The notes under the pieces are model-generated. The model ran no database searches and was not told the DNA's origin. It saw only the letters and a list, made by a program, of their open reading frames with translations. A stretch of 64,000 nucleotides of DNA, taken from the NCBI GenBank assembly GCA_037013495.1, contig CM072810.1, positions 108,476,398-108,540,397 of the forward strand, read 5' to 3'. Numbering within the stretch: position 1 is the stretch's first letter; every line of letters starts with the position of its first letter. Below, piece after piece: positions 11,881 through 23,869 of the stretch. Source of the stretch: Hippophae tibetana (lineage: Eukaryota > Streptophyta > Magnoliopsida > Rosales > Elaeagnaceae). A program made the translations under genes and the position numbers.

Positions 11881-13352
11881 TAGTTACCTTCTGCTCTCCA
11901 AGCATAACTCTCATCCTATGTTAGTTGGAAACTTTAGGACATGGTGATAGGTTGAAGTTATGGCTCTAGCCCCATGCAATAATGGTCTTCCTAGGATGTT
12001 GTTGTATGAAGACAGAAAATCCACAATAAGGAAGTCCATCATGATTGTTCTTGTTTTGGTGCCTTGTCCAATTGTGACTAATAGGATCATACTACCTTTT
12101 TGGGACTAGTGAAAGTCTAAAGAATCTTGTCAAAGGTATAGCTACTAACTTAAGAGGGTATGTAAGCTTCATTTATTTCAAGGCCTTAGAGAATAGGATG
12201 TCGATCAAACTATTCATATGAATTTGTATTCAATGCAGAGTTATGCTGGACATTGGAATGATGACAACCAAGGAATCTATATAAAGATGGATCAAGTATG
12301 ATATTATTTTTCTAAATATGTTATATCAGAGCACATAAGTTTAGAATCTTTGTCTGGATTGTGTATATTAGTAACCTATAGAACTTTTGGGGCTAGAGAT
12401 GGCCTCTCAGATGTCTCTAACCTCCCGGACTTCCCATCTTTGAGGCTAAATGAGAAGGATTGTCATATAGGCCACCATTATTTTGGCCTTACGTTGTTCA
12501 CAAACTTTTCTAAGTATCTTTTTTGACCTAGTACTCAATTTCATCCTTCAGCTCCTAATAGTTCTCAATTGAGTGGATGTTGTCCTTATAGAACTTACAG
12601 TATCAAAACTTATCCCAACCTAAGGTGTACTGACACTCAACTTATATTAGCACTGGTTTTCTTTATGTATTGAGATGGGTGTAAATCTAGAAACCTCACC
12701 CAAGACAGGTAAGGATTCTATCTCCTATCTTTTTTCTTTTTGGTTTGGTCTGAACCTTTTATTGCCATGACATTAAGGGAACATTTCTGCCTCTACATTT
12801 ATATTCTCAATTCTCATCTCTAGAAGTCTCTTGATTTTTCTAATGGATATTATCTCATCCATATTGATGTAGGTCTTAACTAGCTAATTTTCTCTAGTAG
12901 GCGTTCCAAGATGGTTTGGAGTGCAATTTTCATCAAGTTTATACTATCTCTAGCTCAGGTTCTTCTTCTTTAGACCTATTGGGTCCACTATTGCAAGCAA
13001 GGGTAGGATTTACATTTTTGGCAAGCTACAACATAGCTAAAAGGACTAACAGATGGAAAGCTTTTTGGTTGACAAGCTAGACCTCTTGACTATTAGTAGA
13101 GGTCTGAGCAATTGAGCTAGTTAACTAGTCTATGGCCTTTCTCAAAAGTTTATAGAGTCAAATTAGTTAATGTTATGGAACAAATGAATATAAAGCCTTC
13201 TCTTGAAAATTTTTTCTCATTAATCTATTTTTAAAGACCTATGTTTATTTTTTGTAGATTGATAACTTAGAGAATGTTTGGAAAGTCTTACAATTTATGA
13301 TTTTTTTAGCCAAGTAGAGCATTCTTCTTTCTCACAAATGGTGCCAGATATT
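11880..13352 (-). mobile_element. Ty3/gypsy retrotransposon remnant, gag-protease part
   Basis: Reads on the minus strand with several stops. A primer-binding-like TCTGGCACCATTTGTGAGAA lies at 13330-13349, like the TCTGGCGCCGTCTGTGGGAA start of plant Tat-type elements. Gag follows: a YINMDEIISIRK motif near 12855, then ELKDEIEYLGQKRYLEKF within 12493-12593, matching the family pattern of a His/Cys box followed by QLKDEIE..I..GYL..F. The region between protease and reverse transcriptase follows at 11912-12063 with MMDFLIVDFLSSYNNILGRP and ITSTYHHVLKFPT. Reverse transcriptase and integrase are absent. DNA above 13353 probably contains the matching 5' LTR, but its outer end cannot be set. Confidence 0.8.
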
Positions 13353-13892
13353 GGTTTCGATTTTTGTTAATACTAAGGAATATGTACTTCATCTATGTAT
13401 CTCTAAGATGAAACAAATCATTGCAATCTTAGACAAATGTAGGTGGTGGTCTTTAACCCTCATATGCTTAAATCAAGAACAAGATTGTACAATTTAGAGG
13501 AGATATAAGTCTCGTTATATGGTTTAAAAGAAAGAGAATGTTTTATCGTGATTTTCTGTTATACGTGAGATATCATATATGATAAGATATCTGTAAATGT
13601 GTTCATATGTAAATATATATGAGAAAAATAATTAACACGATATATATCCCTTAAATATATAAATAGTCTTGTTGTAGTATTGTGGACATCTATCCATAAT
13701 GATTTCTTCAAGATAATTAAGAGATAATCATTGAGTCTTTATAAATTTAGAGATATTATCATGAGATTATGTTTATTTGATGATCCAACATTTAATGTGT
13801 TTGCCCCGTAAAACATTTTCTTGACTGAAATCCTATTTATTTGTTAGGTAAGACGTACTAAATTACAACAAATAATGATTATGTCACGAAGA

Positions 13893-14280
13893 TAAGGGTG
13901 ATAATTTTTTACACGATCCAATAACCTGACACAAGGTCGATTCGAACATAAAATAATCGGACATGATTTAACACGATCCATTTTAACCGATTTGTTAAAT
14001 GCGTCAAACACGACACGATATGATAATTTAAAATTAACCTATTAAACTAATATTTTAATATTATTTTATTCATTAAACTCAACGTAATCTAATTCTAATC
14101 AATTTATTAAGTCTTATTTAGTTAAAATAACATATTTTTTGAATCTATAACACGATAATCCGACTTAATATGTTCAAAATTCGAAATAACTCAACACTCT
14201 AAAAATATTTTTATTAATTGGTTGATCCTACTTGATCTATTTATCAAATGGATCCATATTTTTGACATAATTTGTCACTA
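13893..14280. mobile_element. hAT-like remnant, about 390 bp
   Basis: The left end TAAGGGTGATAATTTTTT and the right end, read on the minus strand as TAGTGACAAATTATGTC, continue into ACACGATCC and ATGGATCC respectively. Both resemble the TA(G/A)GGGTGGCAAATT type ends common in plant hAT elements. Internal words such as CACGATCC and GACACGATA recur. No convincing 8-bp target duplication was found, so the exact ends are uncertain. Confidence 0.45.
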
Positions 14281-15416
14281 TTATAGGAAGATTTGGTTTA
14301 ATTAGTAAAGTTTTTTGATCATATTTTTCTTCAAGCTCTCGAGAAATAATATAACACCAGAAAGACCTATACATTTCCGATAAATAGCCTTAAAGCTTTC
14401 TTCCCTTTACATTAGTTATTAATGAATGATTAAGTAATATGATATTCCATGTTAATTTATTAGTTTTCGTTAATTTAAAAAAGTATTAAACAATTGTGTT
14501 TCTCAAAAACAATTTATTGCACTCTTATCCTTCAACTTATCTGTCTCGATTACCACATAATTAATAATCCATAATCCCTGTATAGTTAATTTCTTCCTTG
14601 TATCAATGTTGTCCATCCTGGTTTCTTCTGGTCTAACTATCAGACTCTTTAATTGATTAAACCTTCTAGATTATTCAAGGCGTTTGGTTTCCTTGCATGT
14701 CTCTCTATTGATAGAAATTGGTTAATTTGATATCCAAGAAGTTGTTTCATATCCCCCAAATTTGTGTACGCTCCTGAAATTCTAATCACCATACTACATA
14801 TTTGTCCAATTCCACAAGTTTTCTAAAACGTATTAAAATATTGATATCACTTAATTTTATAATATTTTCACTCCTTAATTTTTACTTTATAAATTAAAGA
14901 AAATATTTAAATTTTTAGATAATATTATTATATGGGTATGGGTAAAAAAGCAAGTTCGAATTCAACCTTACTAGTTTTCTCTTGTTTCTTAAGAATTACA
15001 AACATTATCTAACTTATCTATATCATTATATTATATCTGTCATATGTCATAATTATTTTAAAAATTAAAAAAAAAATTAAATTTTTAGATAATAATAACA
15101 TGCATCAAAATTCAAATAGTGTGCGTAGTAAAATAAATATAAAATTTATGTGTCTCTATAATTCCTCAATTATGTGTCTAGGGAATTATGTTTGCACTAA
15201 TTGTTGCTTCTGTACCCAAGAGGGTTTCATGTTAATCTTCTTCGGGTTTAATTTGCATGTAATAGTTTTTGATTAGTGTTATATAACATTAACGGGGATA
15301 TATATATATATACTTTCACACTCATACTTAAATATACGGTGAAGATTTATAGTAAGATAGAAAAAAACATTCATTATACGTACGCCTTAACTTATAATTT
15401 ATAGTAAGATTTATAG
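14281..15416. other. AT-rich spacer
   Basis: No gene or element recognised. A short TA run lies at about 15300-15312. Confidence 0.4.
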
Positions 15417-15665
15417 TTGTTAACCGTCTCAAAGTGCTCGTTGTTCAACAGCCTCCTCGTCGTCGTCATTGTTCGTCAGCCATCATTCCCTGTTCCAGCT
15501 TCTCTTCTCACGCATAGTTCCTTGTTGTTGCTAGCATCCAACGGTGCCGTCCCCAGCGTCGATCCATGTCATCGTTCTCCTGCCATCAGTCTAGCCTATG
15601 TAGTCTCCCATCAGCCGGTCGTCTGCGTCTCTCTTCCTGGCTCACAAGGTTTATTTGGTTTATTT
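15417..15665 (+). other. Pyrimidine-rich, GC-richer island; possible 5' leader of the LINE downstream
   Basis: About 240 bp with far higher C content than its surroundings, rich in CGTCGTCGTC, TCTCTTC and CCATC words. An 84-codon frame is open throughout but its product is only hydrophobic and Ser/Pro-rich and resembles nothing known to me. Plant L1-type LINEs often have C-rich leaders, and LINE coding remnants start about 1.5 kb on, so I infer a leader rather than a gene. Confidence 0.3.
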
Positions 15666-15917
15666 TTTTAATAATTTTGCAATAATTACAATATATTTTT
15701 TCTTTTGATTTTTTTTCTTTTTCACCTCAAATTTAGGCATGTTTTCCCTTATTTATGATCATGGTGATTTTACATATTTTCCATTAACCCAAAAGAAAGT
15801 GGCAGTTTCTCGTTGTATGCCAAGAGACTTTTTTAATGTTTAAAAATTCATTTTCTCAGTTCTCTTGTTGGTTGTAGAATAGATATGATTGTTGATATTG
15901 AACTTAGACACATAATT

Positions 15918-16075
15918 ATAATTATATTGGCAGACATATTTCCCTCATCAATTTTTTGAAGGGTAAAATTGTTCGGAAATCTGTAATTTAAGGGGTCTAG
16001 AAGTATTGTAATTTGAGACGTAGTGGTATCTGGTTACTAGATAATATGCTAATGATAATTATATTGGCAGACATA
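15918..16075. repeat. 21-bp perfect direct repeat flanking about 116 bp
   Basis: ATAATTATATTGGCAGACAT(A) occurs at 15918-15938 and again at 16055-16075. Length and exactness resemble a target-site duplication around a short insertion (15939-16054), but the insert has no poly(A) tail or SINE promoter boxes. It may instead be a replication-slippage duplication. Confidence 0.55.
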
Positions 16076-16142
16076 AGTAATTATCATCTTATAAGTTTGA
16101 TTCTTATAAGACGGTCAATAATTATCTTGTAGGACTTATAAG

Positions 16143-16815
16143 TGTTGGATTTTTTCTCTTATTTAGATGAGTTTAAAAGGGTTGATGTGGTTTAATAACC
16201 CATAAAAAAAGAAGTTGTAATTTTATCCATTCGATTGTTTTATTAATAAATTCATTTAGAGTTAGGTTGGAAGAAAACAAGAGCTGCAATAGCAAAGGCA
16301 TTCGTTAGTACAAAAATAGAGTATTTTTTCCCTTTCTAGCAAGCCTTCACAAGTGTTCCGATTGAGCTGAAATTTTACAGAAAGGTTCACGACTCAAGAC
16401 TCTTCAATCTGAACGGTACGATTTGGATTTCGCTCATCGGTTTGGAAAAATCTGGGCCGTAAACAATGACTAGAAAATTGGGTTAGATCTCTCCATTTTC
16501 TTGAAATAATTGTTAGTTTCAAAGAAATTGTATTCTTTATGATGTTGTTGATTGTTTACCTCTAGTTATATCTAGAGAGAATTTTAGTACAATTGTTTCT
16601 TGATAATGAAAGTTTTGGAGAGAAGTGTCGTGGTTATTTCCTTTCTACACCGGAAAGGTTTTTCCACATAAATTGATTGTGTTAATTTTGTGCATGTTTT
16701 ATTTTGAGTTCTATTTATTTGTTTCTTAAAAGATTCACACAAAGAATGAGAATATGTTTCATTCCGGTGTTTAGAGTTTGATTAAGTTCGAATTGTTATT
16801 GTGATTCTCCTAACA
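16143..16815 (+). mobile_element. Solo LTR of a Ty1/copia element (673 bp)
   Basis: It starts TGTTGGATTTTTTCTC and ends CTCCTAACA, the TG...CA ends and short inverted repeats of copia LTRs. GGGTTGATGTGGTTTAATAA near the start, and TTTTTCCACATAAATTGATT followed by a T/G-rich tail near the end, are typical of these LTRs in plus orientation. The flanks are ATAAG (16138-16142) and ATAAA (16816-16820), a 5-bp duplication with one mismatch. There is no primer-binding site after it and no second LTR, so it is a solo LTR. Confidence 0.7.
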
Positions 16816-16920
16816 ATAAAACGGTAACTAATCATTATGTTTTGATGTTTTTGTTGCAGAAAATATCTCTCTTTATACATACTTAAGTTATTGCGCACTT
16901 ATAACTATTTGCATGCAGGG

Positions 16921-18278
16921 TTTAATCGCTTAAAGAGAAGACAAAGACTTGAGTATGTATGGACCCTGCTAAAAATGAGGTGGAACTTGCATCAAATGTT
17001 GCTATCCTGAAGGCAAATGCAGACATGTCTTTAATAAGAAAATACTGGCCAGGTGATTGAGATGAAACGTATACAGATATGTCTTTAATTGCTCATCCAA
17101 GAATTGCTCTTAATGTCACAAAATCTCTACAAGCAGGAACATAATGCAAATGGCGACCCAGTGTGGATTCAATCCTGTTATGTTACGATTTTTGAGTTTT
17201 GTCATCTTTGCGGAACTCTCACAGATTTCACCTGTTAATGTTCATCAAGGGAAGCTGCTTTTGTTACTCTAGGAAATGGCTCTCAAAACTCTTTATATGG
17301 TTTCTGGTTCAAAGCAAGCTAACCTACTTCAAAATGATCCTGTAACTAAATATTAGAATTCAAGCCCCATCCGAAAGTCATAATCAACTAGAAAGATTAC
17401 AAATCTAAAACTCAGGAGCAATAATTCTGAAGAGGAGTCAACCCAATAAATCTTATGCAGGCATCTCTAATCCTAAAACTTCCATTACACATCAACCATT
17501 CCTGCAAGGCTGCAAATCTTACTGTTGAACTCTGATGAGAAGGATAATTGCGTGAATTTTACTTGTCCAGTTGTTAATGTTCACAGGCAATTAGAAAAGA
17601 ATAATATGATCTCAGATGAACCTATAGTGCATACTGAAAAACAAGTTGTTGATGTTAGCCTACCACGTGAATAATTTTTTAACAATGCAGTTACAGAATT
17701 TATTGATAATGATTTGCAGAATAACTCATATGTTACACCTGCAAATATCTCAGTTGAAGAGGAGAAATTATTTATTGTAATGATGTGGCACTTCAGATCA
17801 ATGAAATTTAAAATTAGTGTAATTTTTTCTTATAAAAAACAAATATCAAATAAGAGGTATAAAGAGAAAACAATCTGATTAATGAGTAGTATACTCAAAA
17901 AATAATAAATAACATCCTGCTAAAGAGTCTAAGCAATTTCAGCTTGTCGCTAATCTGCAGCATGGATCAATATCTTTTTAATGCAATCAGAAATCAAAAC
18001 CAATCCTTTACCTGGGAGACTTTTCATCTTACCAATAAGTTTTCTAACTCCACCATAACAGATCAAAAACATGACTGAACCTGTGAGCTATTGAACGTTT
18101 ATGATTACCATCTTGAGATTCCTCTTACCCAAAGTCAATTCCAATTAGACAGTGAGTTTGATCAATTTGTCACCAATAACCGGAACTATATATAAATCTA
18201 AAAAAATAATACTAATTTGAATTGACTCACCTTCTCAAAACTCGGAGAAAGTTCCTTCTTTGTGTCCCCTCTCCAATC
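16921..18278 (+). pseudogene. L1-type LINE ORF1 remnant (nucleic-acid-binding protein)
   Basis: Plus-strand coding remnant with many stops and frameshifts. At about 17191-17235 it reads FEFCHLCGTLTDFTC, a decayed zinc knuckle. At 17296-17319 it reads YGFWFKAS, matching the YGxWLRA motif that follows the knuckle in plant LINE ORF1 proteins. Long, mostly open stretches continue (for example VNVHRQLEKNNMISDEPIVH near 17570 and NQSFTWETFHLTNKFSNS near 18000) with the low-complexity character of ORF1 tails. The start is not definable. It is followed, after a hAT-like insertion, by ORF2 of the same orientation. Confidence 0.65.
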
Positions 18279-19259
18279 TAGGGGTGGACATAATAAACGT
18301 CAAACCAATTTATTTAAACGAAATAAAGATAAGTTTAATCGATATTTTGTGTTATAGGTTCAAATTGTTGGTTTGTAAACTTGTTTACAAGCTTAAAGAA
18401 ATTAAAAAAAAACTCTTTGAAATATCATAACCTATATGAAGTCCAACTCATTGAAGCTTCTATGATGATGACCTGGATTGATAAAGATACAGTTCTTGGT
18501 GAGAAGAATAAAATAAATGGGTTAAGTAAGAAAATAGTTGTATGGTTTAGATTATTTTGATAGGTTTATGTTGTATGACTTAGATTTTTTAGTTATTTCT
18601 ATAAATATTTCTCAATAACAATGTAATAATTAAGTTAAAGATATCAGAAACAAATGTTTGAGAGTTTATGAATGTTTCTGGAAAATTGTTTTTGAGTTTT
18701 GAGAGTTTTAATCAACAATATTCCACCACAAATAAATTGCTTTCGATATTGAAAATACAAAAATCAACTTATGTTGACTCAATTAAGATTTTAAAATTTA
18801 CAAACGGACACTTACTCAAACCAACTTATATCTTGCTAATACATATATTTATTTTTTAATTTTGTACATTTATAGTACATTATATATGTTTATGATCATC
18901 TAATTTTGATTAAACTTTTATGTCAAATAAAAAATTAAAAGAACTTATAATATCAATCTCTAGTATTCATTTTTATAAATATATACTACAACGAATAAAA
19001 TATCTAAATTATTTTTTTTGTTTTTGAGTTATCAATGATTTATTCATTTTCAAGGGTTATTATCTACTTGAAAATGATGGATAAATCTAGTTTAAACTCT
19101 GATATATATTTTTTAATTAAACTATTGATTAAATATTAAATCTTATTTATTAATCAAATATTAACGTAAAATAAAAATAATTTAAATTAACTCTTAAGAT
19201 AAACGTTAAACTAAACTTATCAAACCGAAATAAATTGTTCGGTATAATGTTTTCTAACA
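18279..19259. mobile_element. hAT-like element (about 980 bp) inserted in the LINE
   Basis: The left end TAGGGGTGGACATAATAAAC is a classic plant hAT terminus. The right end read on the minus strand (TGTTAGAAAACATTATACC, then AACAATTTATTTCGGTTTGATAAGTTTA) pairs with CCAATTTATTTAAACGAAAT and GATAAGTTTA inside the left end, so both ends share a subterminal inverted repeat. No transposase was recognised and no clear 8-bp duplication was found. It lies between LINE ORF1 and ORF2. Confidence 0.5.
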
Positions 19260-19329
19260 GATATTTATAGGTCGTTTTAGTTCTTAATTTAGCAAATCTA
19301 TATCCACGTTTGTAACTATCTCTCTAACA

Positions 19330-20842
19330 TGTGGTGGAAAAACGAGAAAGGGAGACTCTTCTCTAGAGTCTAGACAAAACAAGCAATAAAAAAGAAGCTA
19401 TTGTCACCTTAAATATTCCACACTCTGCAATTGTGCTTGATAGACAATACTAGAGAATTCTACAGGCTATTATCATAAGGACAAATTACAATTCCTTATA
19501 GATAAAGGCCTCGTTAAAAAGATGAAGAATTATTAAAGGGTACATCACAACAAGCTAGGACATCAAAGAAAAATTGGAGACAGTTTGTGAAAGCAGCTGA
19601 GAAGTCAGGCCTGATGCCAAGTTCAAGCAAAATTCTTGTTCAACCTTTATCAGTCTAACAAAACGTTGAGGAGGCGGGCACAACAAGCACCCATGAGAAT
19701 CATTTCTTGAAAAACTCGGGGATTTGTAAGGGTGAGTGCTCAAAATGCTCTTGGAAGATTAATTAATGAGATGAAGCCTGACTGTATATATATAGTTTGG
19801 AGGTGGCTTTACGTTGTTATTGAAGAATAGTTTCAGCTGCTAGCAATAGAATTTTCTAATGTAATGCATTGTAACCAATGTTGGCTTGCTTGTTTTGTGC
19901 ATGCTGCTATTCTTTATATTAATGAAAAAACTCTATTTTGGTGTCACTGCTATTTGTGATGATTCTTGGACTTTAATTGGAGAGCTAAATGAAATATTAG
20001 AACCCTTTGAACAAAAGGGTAGAAAATAAATACAAATCCACGAACTTATTTAAGGGATTTCGTGAATGATTTGGTTCAATAGATTGGACCTGCCGGCTAT
20101 CATTATACTTGGAGATATAAGAAAAAGATTAGATATAGCTATTGGTAGGATTGATTGGTTACTTCTATTAAGTTTCTTTCGATGTCACATCGGTCAGACA
20201 TTCGACAGCAATATTGCTTATAAATTTGGACAATCCTTAACTCAATGAGATCTTATTGGGTTGAGTTATGCCTGAGTTTCTAATATAATATCAGAGTTAG
20301 GTCTGGCTTGATCGGTGACTTGAGCTTTGTTTTTAACAGTCTTACTGTAGTTTTGTGAAACCACCTCTGTCTGTGTGGAAGAGGGCTGTTAAGTTTCTTC
20401 AGTGCCACATCAGTCAAGCGGTAACAGATTATAAATCTAAATAATATTTAATTCAATGAGATTTTATTAGTTGAGTTAATCATGTGTTTCTAACTACTTA
20501 TTTTCTCGAAGGTTTTATTATTAATGAACCACTTACAGTTTCAAATCATTGCCCTATAATCATCGATATATGCAAATAAAATAACTCTCTCTTGACCATT
20601 TTCCTTCTTTGAAGCATGGTGCGAAATAATCATTTTGTAAAAGAGTTAGTATACAAGCTTGGCTACAAGAAGTAAATGGTTCAACAGTGTTGCAGTTATG
20701 CAAAAAATTGACAAGCACGAGATATAGATTAAAATACAAAAACAAACATGAGATTGGTATGTGTCATCAAAAATTATGAATCTGAAAACTTAAATAGGTA
20801 TTCTTCAACAACTAAATTTAGATGACAATGCCTAAAGTCTTT
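19330..20842 (+). pseudogene. L1-type LINE ORF2, endonuclease part (5' half, interrupted by copia)
   Basis: Decayed plus-strand coding DNA. It reads MRIISWNTRGF-like at 19693 (with a stop at the Trp codon), then RLINEMKPDCIYI, the start of an APE-type endonuclease domain. DSWTLIGELNEILEPFEQKG at about 19963-20022 matches the W.LIGDFNEIL..EE..GG motif, and IRKRLDIAIGRIDWL near 20115 matches the I.ERLDRAL...W motif. LWLQEVNGS-like text near 20660 continues the linker toward reverse transcriptase. The reading resumes at 24083 after the copia insertion. Non-functional. Confidence 0.75.
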
Positions 20843-21050
20843 TGAAGAAATAATCAGAAGAAGAAATAAATGTTTTCTCTAATATATTTTTTCTTAATTT
20901 ATGTAGGACATGTACATTGTTTATATAGACAAATATTAATTACTATTTCAACAACCACCACGATTGAATTACATGGTTTATAGTTACTTGGTAGGCGTCA
21001 TGTATATTTGTAGGCATTTGGCATCGGTGTAGTATTTGTTGAATTCAACA
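20843..21050 (-). repeat. 3' LTR of the copia element
   Basis: On the minus strand it runs TGTTGAATTCAACAAATAC...TTATTTCTTCA. It is the same length as the 5' LTR. Confidence 0.9.
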
Positions 21051-21062
21051 CTCCCCCTCAAG
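21051..21062 (-). other. Polypurine tract of the copia element
   Basis: Minus strand TTGAGGGGGAG directly before the 3' LTR; it primes plus-strand DNA synthesis in this family. Confidence 0.85.
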
Positions 21063-21480
21063 TTGGTGCATAGATGTCTTTCATGCACAACTTGAATGAA
21101 ACTTCTGTGAATACTCGATATAAGACTTTTTTAGTGAGGATGTCACCCAATTGATCTTTTGACTTAATTTTTGGTAATTTCAATGAATTTTCTTCTAACT
21201 TTTACTTAATAAAGAATCTGCCAACTTCAACATGTTTTGTACGATCGTGTTGAACTGGATTATGAGCAATATCACATGCTGTTTTATTGTCACAAAATAA
21301 CTTAACTGATTTTTTAGCAGGATATCCCAAATCTTTTAAGAGAGATTGTAATCATAAGGCCTCACAAAGCTCAAGTGTCATGCCTCTGTATTCAGCCTCT
21401 ACGCTTGAACGGGCAACAACATGTTGTTTCTTACTTCTCCATTTTACAATGTTGAACTTGAATCTATGTTTTATACTGAG
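21063..21480 (-). pseudogene. Copia RNase H C-terminal remnant
   Basis: The minus strand reads RSSVEAEYRGMTLEL-like text, then GYPAKKSVKLFCDNKTACD, IAHNPVQHDRTKHVEV and GDILTK, the standard RNase H end of copia polyproteins. It finishes KLCMKDIYAPT before a stop next to the polypurine tract. Several in-frame stops make it non-functional. Confidence 0.85.
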
Positions 21481-22140
21481 TATGAACCATTTTATGAAAT
21501 TTTCTAAATAATACGTTTATCTCATTTTTAGATTTCATTAAACAGACCCAAATCATTCTACTAAAATCATCAATAAATGTAACAAACCAACATGATCCTC
21601 CCAAAGTAGAGACTTTGGAAGGACCTCATACATCAGAATGTATTACCATAAACAGAAATGGACTTTTATTTAAGGTTACAGGAAATAAGGAACGATGACT
21701 TTTTGCTAGTTCACAAACATCACACTTTAAAGTAGAAAGATCTAAGCTAAAAAATAAACTTGAAAATAATTTCTTTAAATATCCAAAAGAAGCATGACCC
21801 AATCTCCTATGCCATAGTCATATATTTGATTCATCCTTTTTAGATCCAGTTGCTACCAGTGCATGATTTGTTGAATTCAAGTCCAAATAATACAGGTGTC
21901 CTTGCCTAACACCATGACTAATCGTTTGCTTTGTTTGGATGTCCTTATACTCTAAAGAGGGATCAACTAGTACTGGATCTAAATTCAAAGTACTAGTGAG
22001 AGATAAAGATCTTTCCCCAATAACTGAGGTTGTGCTACCATTGGCAATGCAAACAGTTTTGTGTGAAGATGATTTTAAGATTTGTCTAAAATCGAATGTC
22101 ATATGATCAGTTGCACCTAAATCAATTATTCATGTATTAT
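21481..22140 (-). pseudogene. Copia protease end, GAG-pre-integrase and integrase start
   Basis: From 22102 down the minus strand encodes MTFDFRQILKSSS and later TISHGVRQGHLYYLDL, the GAG-pre-integrase region. It is followed past a stop by LWHRRLGHASFGYLK at about 21815 (the HHCC zinc region) and SDVWGPS, then FVTFIDDFSRMIWVCLMKSK of the integrase core. Integrase breaks off at about 21480 and fuses directly to RNase H, marking an internal deletion of the rest of integrase and all of reverse transcriptase. Confidence 0.85.
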
Positions 22141-23124
22141 TAAAAATAGGAGAAAAAGCTTTAATCATCTTACCAACATTTGTTGAAGAATTTGCAACAT
22201 GATTCTTTGTAGTTTCAACAATAGTGGTAGTAGACATCTGTCGTGGATTTTTTTTTCGAGAGTCACGGTTGTGATCCCACTAGAGTTGGATATCCCATAA
22301 GGTCAAAATAGCATTCTTTTGTATGACATTTTTTTTTGACAATTGGTACATTTAAATGATAATTTATCAGCCACCCTTCGTTCTTGCTTATTGAAAAAAG
22401 AACGATTTTTAGATATCATGGTAGAAGCATCAACGTCTCCAGATTTTTCCTTCAATGAGATTCGACGTACTACCTCTCATCGAATCAAGGAATAACAACC
22501 TTCTAAATCTGGGATGGTTTCTTTTCGCAAAATTTCTCAACAAACCTGCTCAAATTCATCATCTAATCCAGCAAGAAAAATATGTACCCTTAGTCTTTCA
22601 ACAAACTCTTGATATGATATTAGATCATGAGGTTCTTTCATGACCACCTTATCACGATGTTAGCTCTTGAAAAATTTCAGTCAACTCTCCATAATACTCT
22701 GAAAGTGGTTTTCTATTTTGTCTTCAAGTAAAGGCTTTTTAGTTTAAGACAAATACCTGTAATTCGTCACTTCCATCATAGAATGATTTTGCTAAAGCAC
22801 CCCAAATTTCAAGAGCAATAGGTATGCATAAATAACGATTCATAATTTCTGGACTCATTGACATAAGCAGTCATCTCTTCATTTTTTGATTTTCTGCATA
22901 CCACTTGTTATAATTTTTTGATATTTTTCCGGTTACAAATTTTTGTTATGAATATAAAAGAGTTTTTCTCTCTCTACAATATGCATTTCTATTATTTGAG
23001 ACCAAACAACATAATTAGTCTTAATAATAATAATTCCAGTATTAAAAACACCTTCAGAATGGACAGATTGTACAATAACTATAGTTGATTGCTCCATAGG
23101 TAATGAAATTTTACCCTTTGTCAT
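22141..23124 (-). pseudogene. Copia gag remnant
   Basis: The minus strand opens with MTKGKISLPMEQSTIVIVQS at 23124 and reads TNYVVWSQIIEMHI, matching the NY..W...M motif near the start of copia gag. A zinc-knuckle-like C..C....H....C with a frameshift lies near 22330. Stops and frameshifts are scattered throughout. Confidence 0.75.
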
Positions 23125-23857
23125 GATATTATGGTAAACTAACTAGAAAATTTTGTAATAATTTCATAACTGAAAAATAAAACTACAAGAATCGGTATAA
23201 AGAATATTGAATCGATATTTTTTTAAGAAGAAATGGACTAAACCGGATAAAAAACACAAGATTGGGTAAAAAAATTGGTTTAAAAACCTTGAAAACTGGA
23301 CCAAAACGGTTGTAAAAAGACAGAACCGGGGAAAAAACTGAGTTTAGACCTTTAAAACGGACCGACCTGGACAAAATTGGAAAAACTGTGAAAAACCGAG
23401 AAAACCAGGTTCAGACCGAACCACCGGTTGAACCAAACCAAACCTGATCCGAACCAAGATGCAGGCCGGCTACGTCTGCGAGCCAAACCAAGATGCGAAC
23501 CGGTTACGTCCTCGAGTTGAGCCGAGCCGAGCTGTATGCCACGTCATCGTCTTCAACCTCCAGATGGCGCATGGCGAAGCGTGGAGGTGCGTGAAATGTT
23601 TTCTTTCCTTCAGGCGGCGCATGTGGACGCGTGTAGTCCTTTTCTTCTACCCTATTTTTACCAAAATGTTCAGAATTATGTTTAAAGTAATTTGGTAAAA
23701 TTAGATGGGATAAATACCGATTCAAAAATGATGTTTGTAATTAATATTTGTACGGGTGTTTGAATGAGATTTTTTTCTCTGAGAACAAATATTTTCGGGA
23801 GAAAAAAACTCTGTTTTAGAGAACAAGGGTTTCAAATTTGTATAAAGTAACGACTTA
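23125..23857 (-). other. Copia leader between primer-binding site and gag
   Basis: No coding match. It contains runs of AAACCGG-like words (23240-23460) and a GC-rich patch at about 23455-23640 unlike the rest of the element. The patch may be captured host DNA or a structured packaging leader. Confidence 0.4.
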
Positions 23858-23869
23858 GCTCTGATACCA
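23858..23869 (-). other. Copia primer-binding site
   Basis: Minus strand TGGTATCAGAGC, complementary to the 3' end of initiator methionine tRNA and immediately adjacent to the 5' LTR. Confidence 0.92.

Noticed and set aside
15417..15671. 84-residue hydrophobic protein
   Set aside because: Low-complexity Ser/Leu/Val content from a C/T-rich stretch, no promoter or conserved motif; more likely untranslated leader or element DNA.
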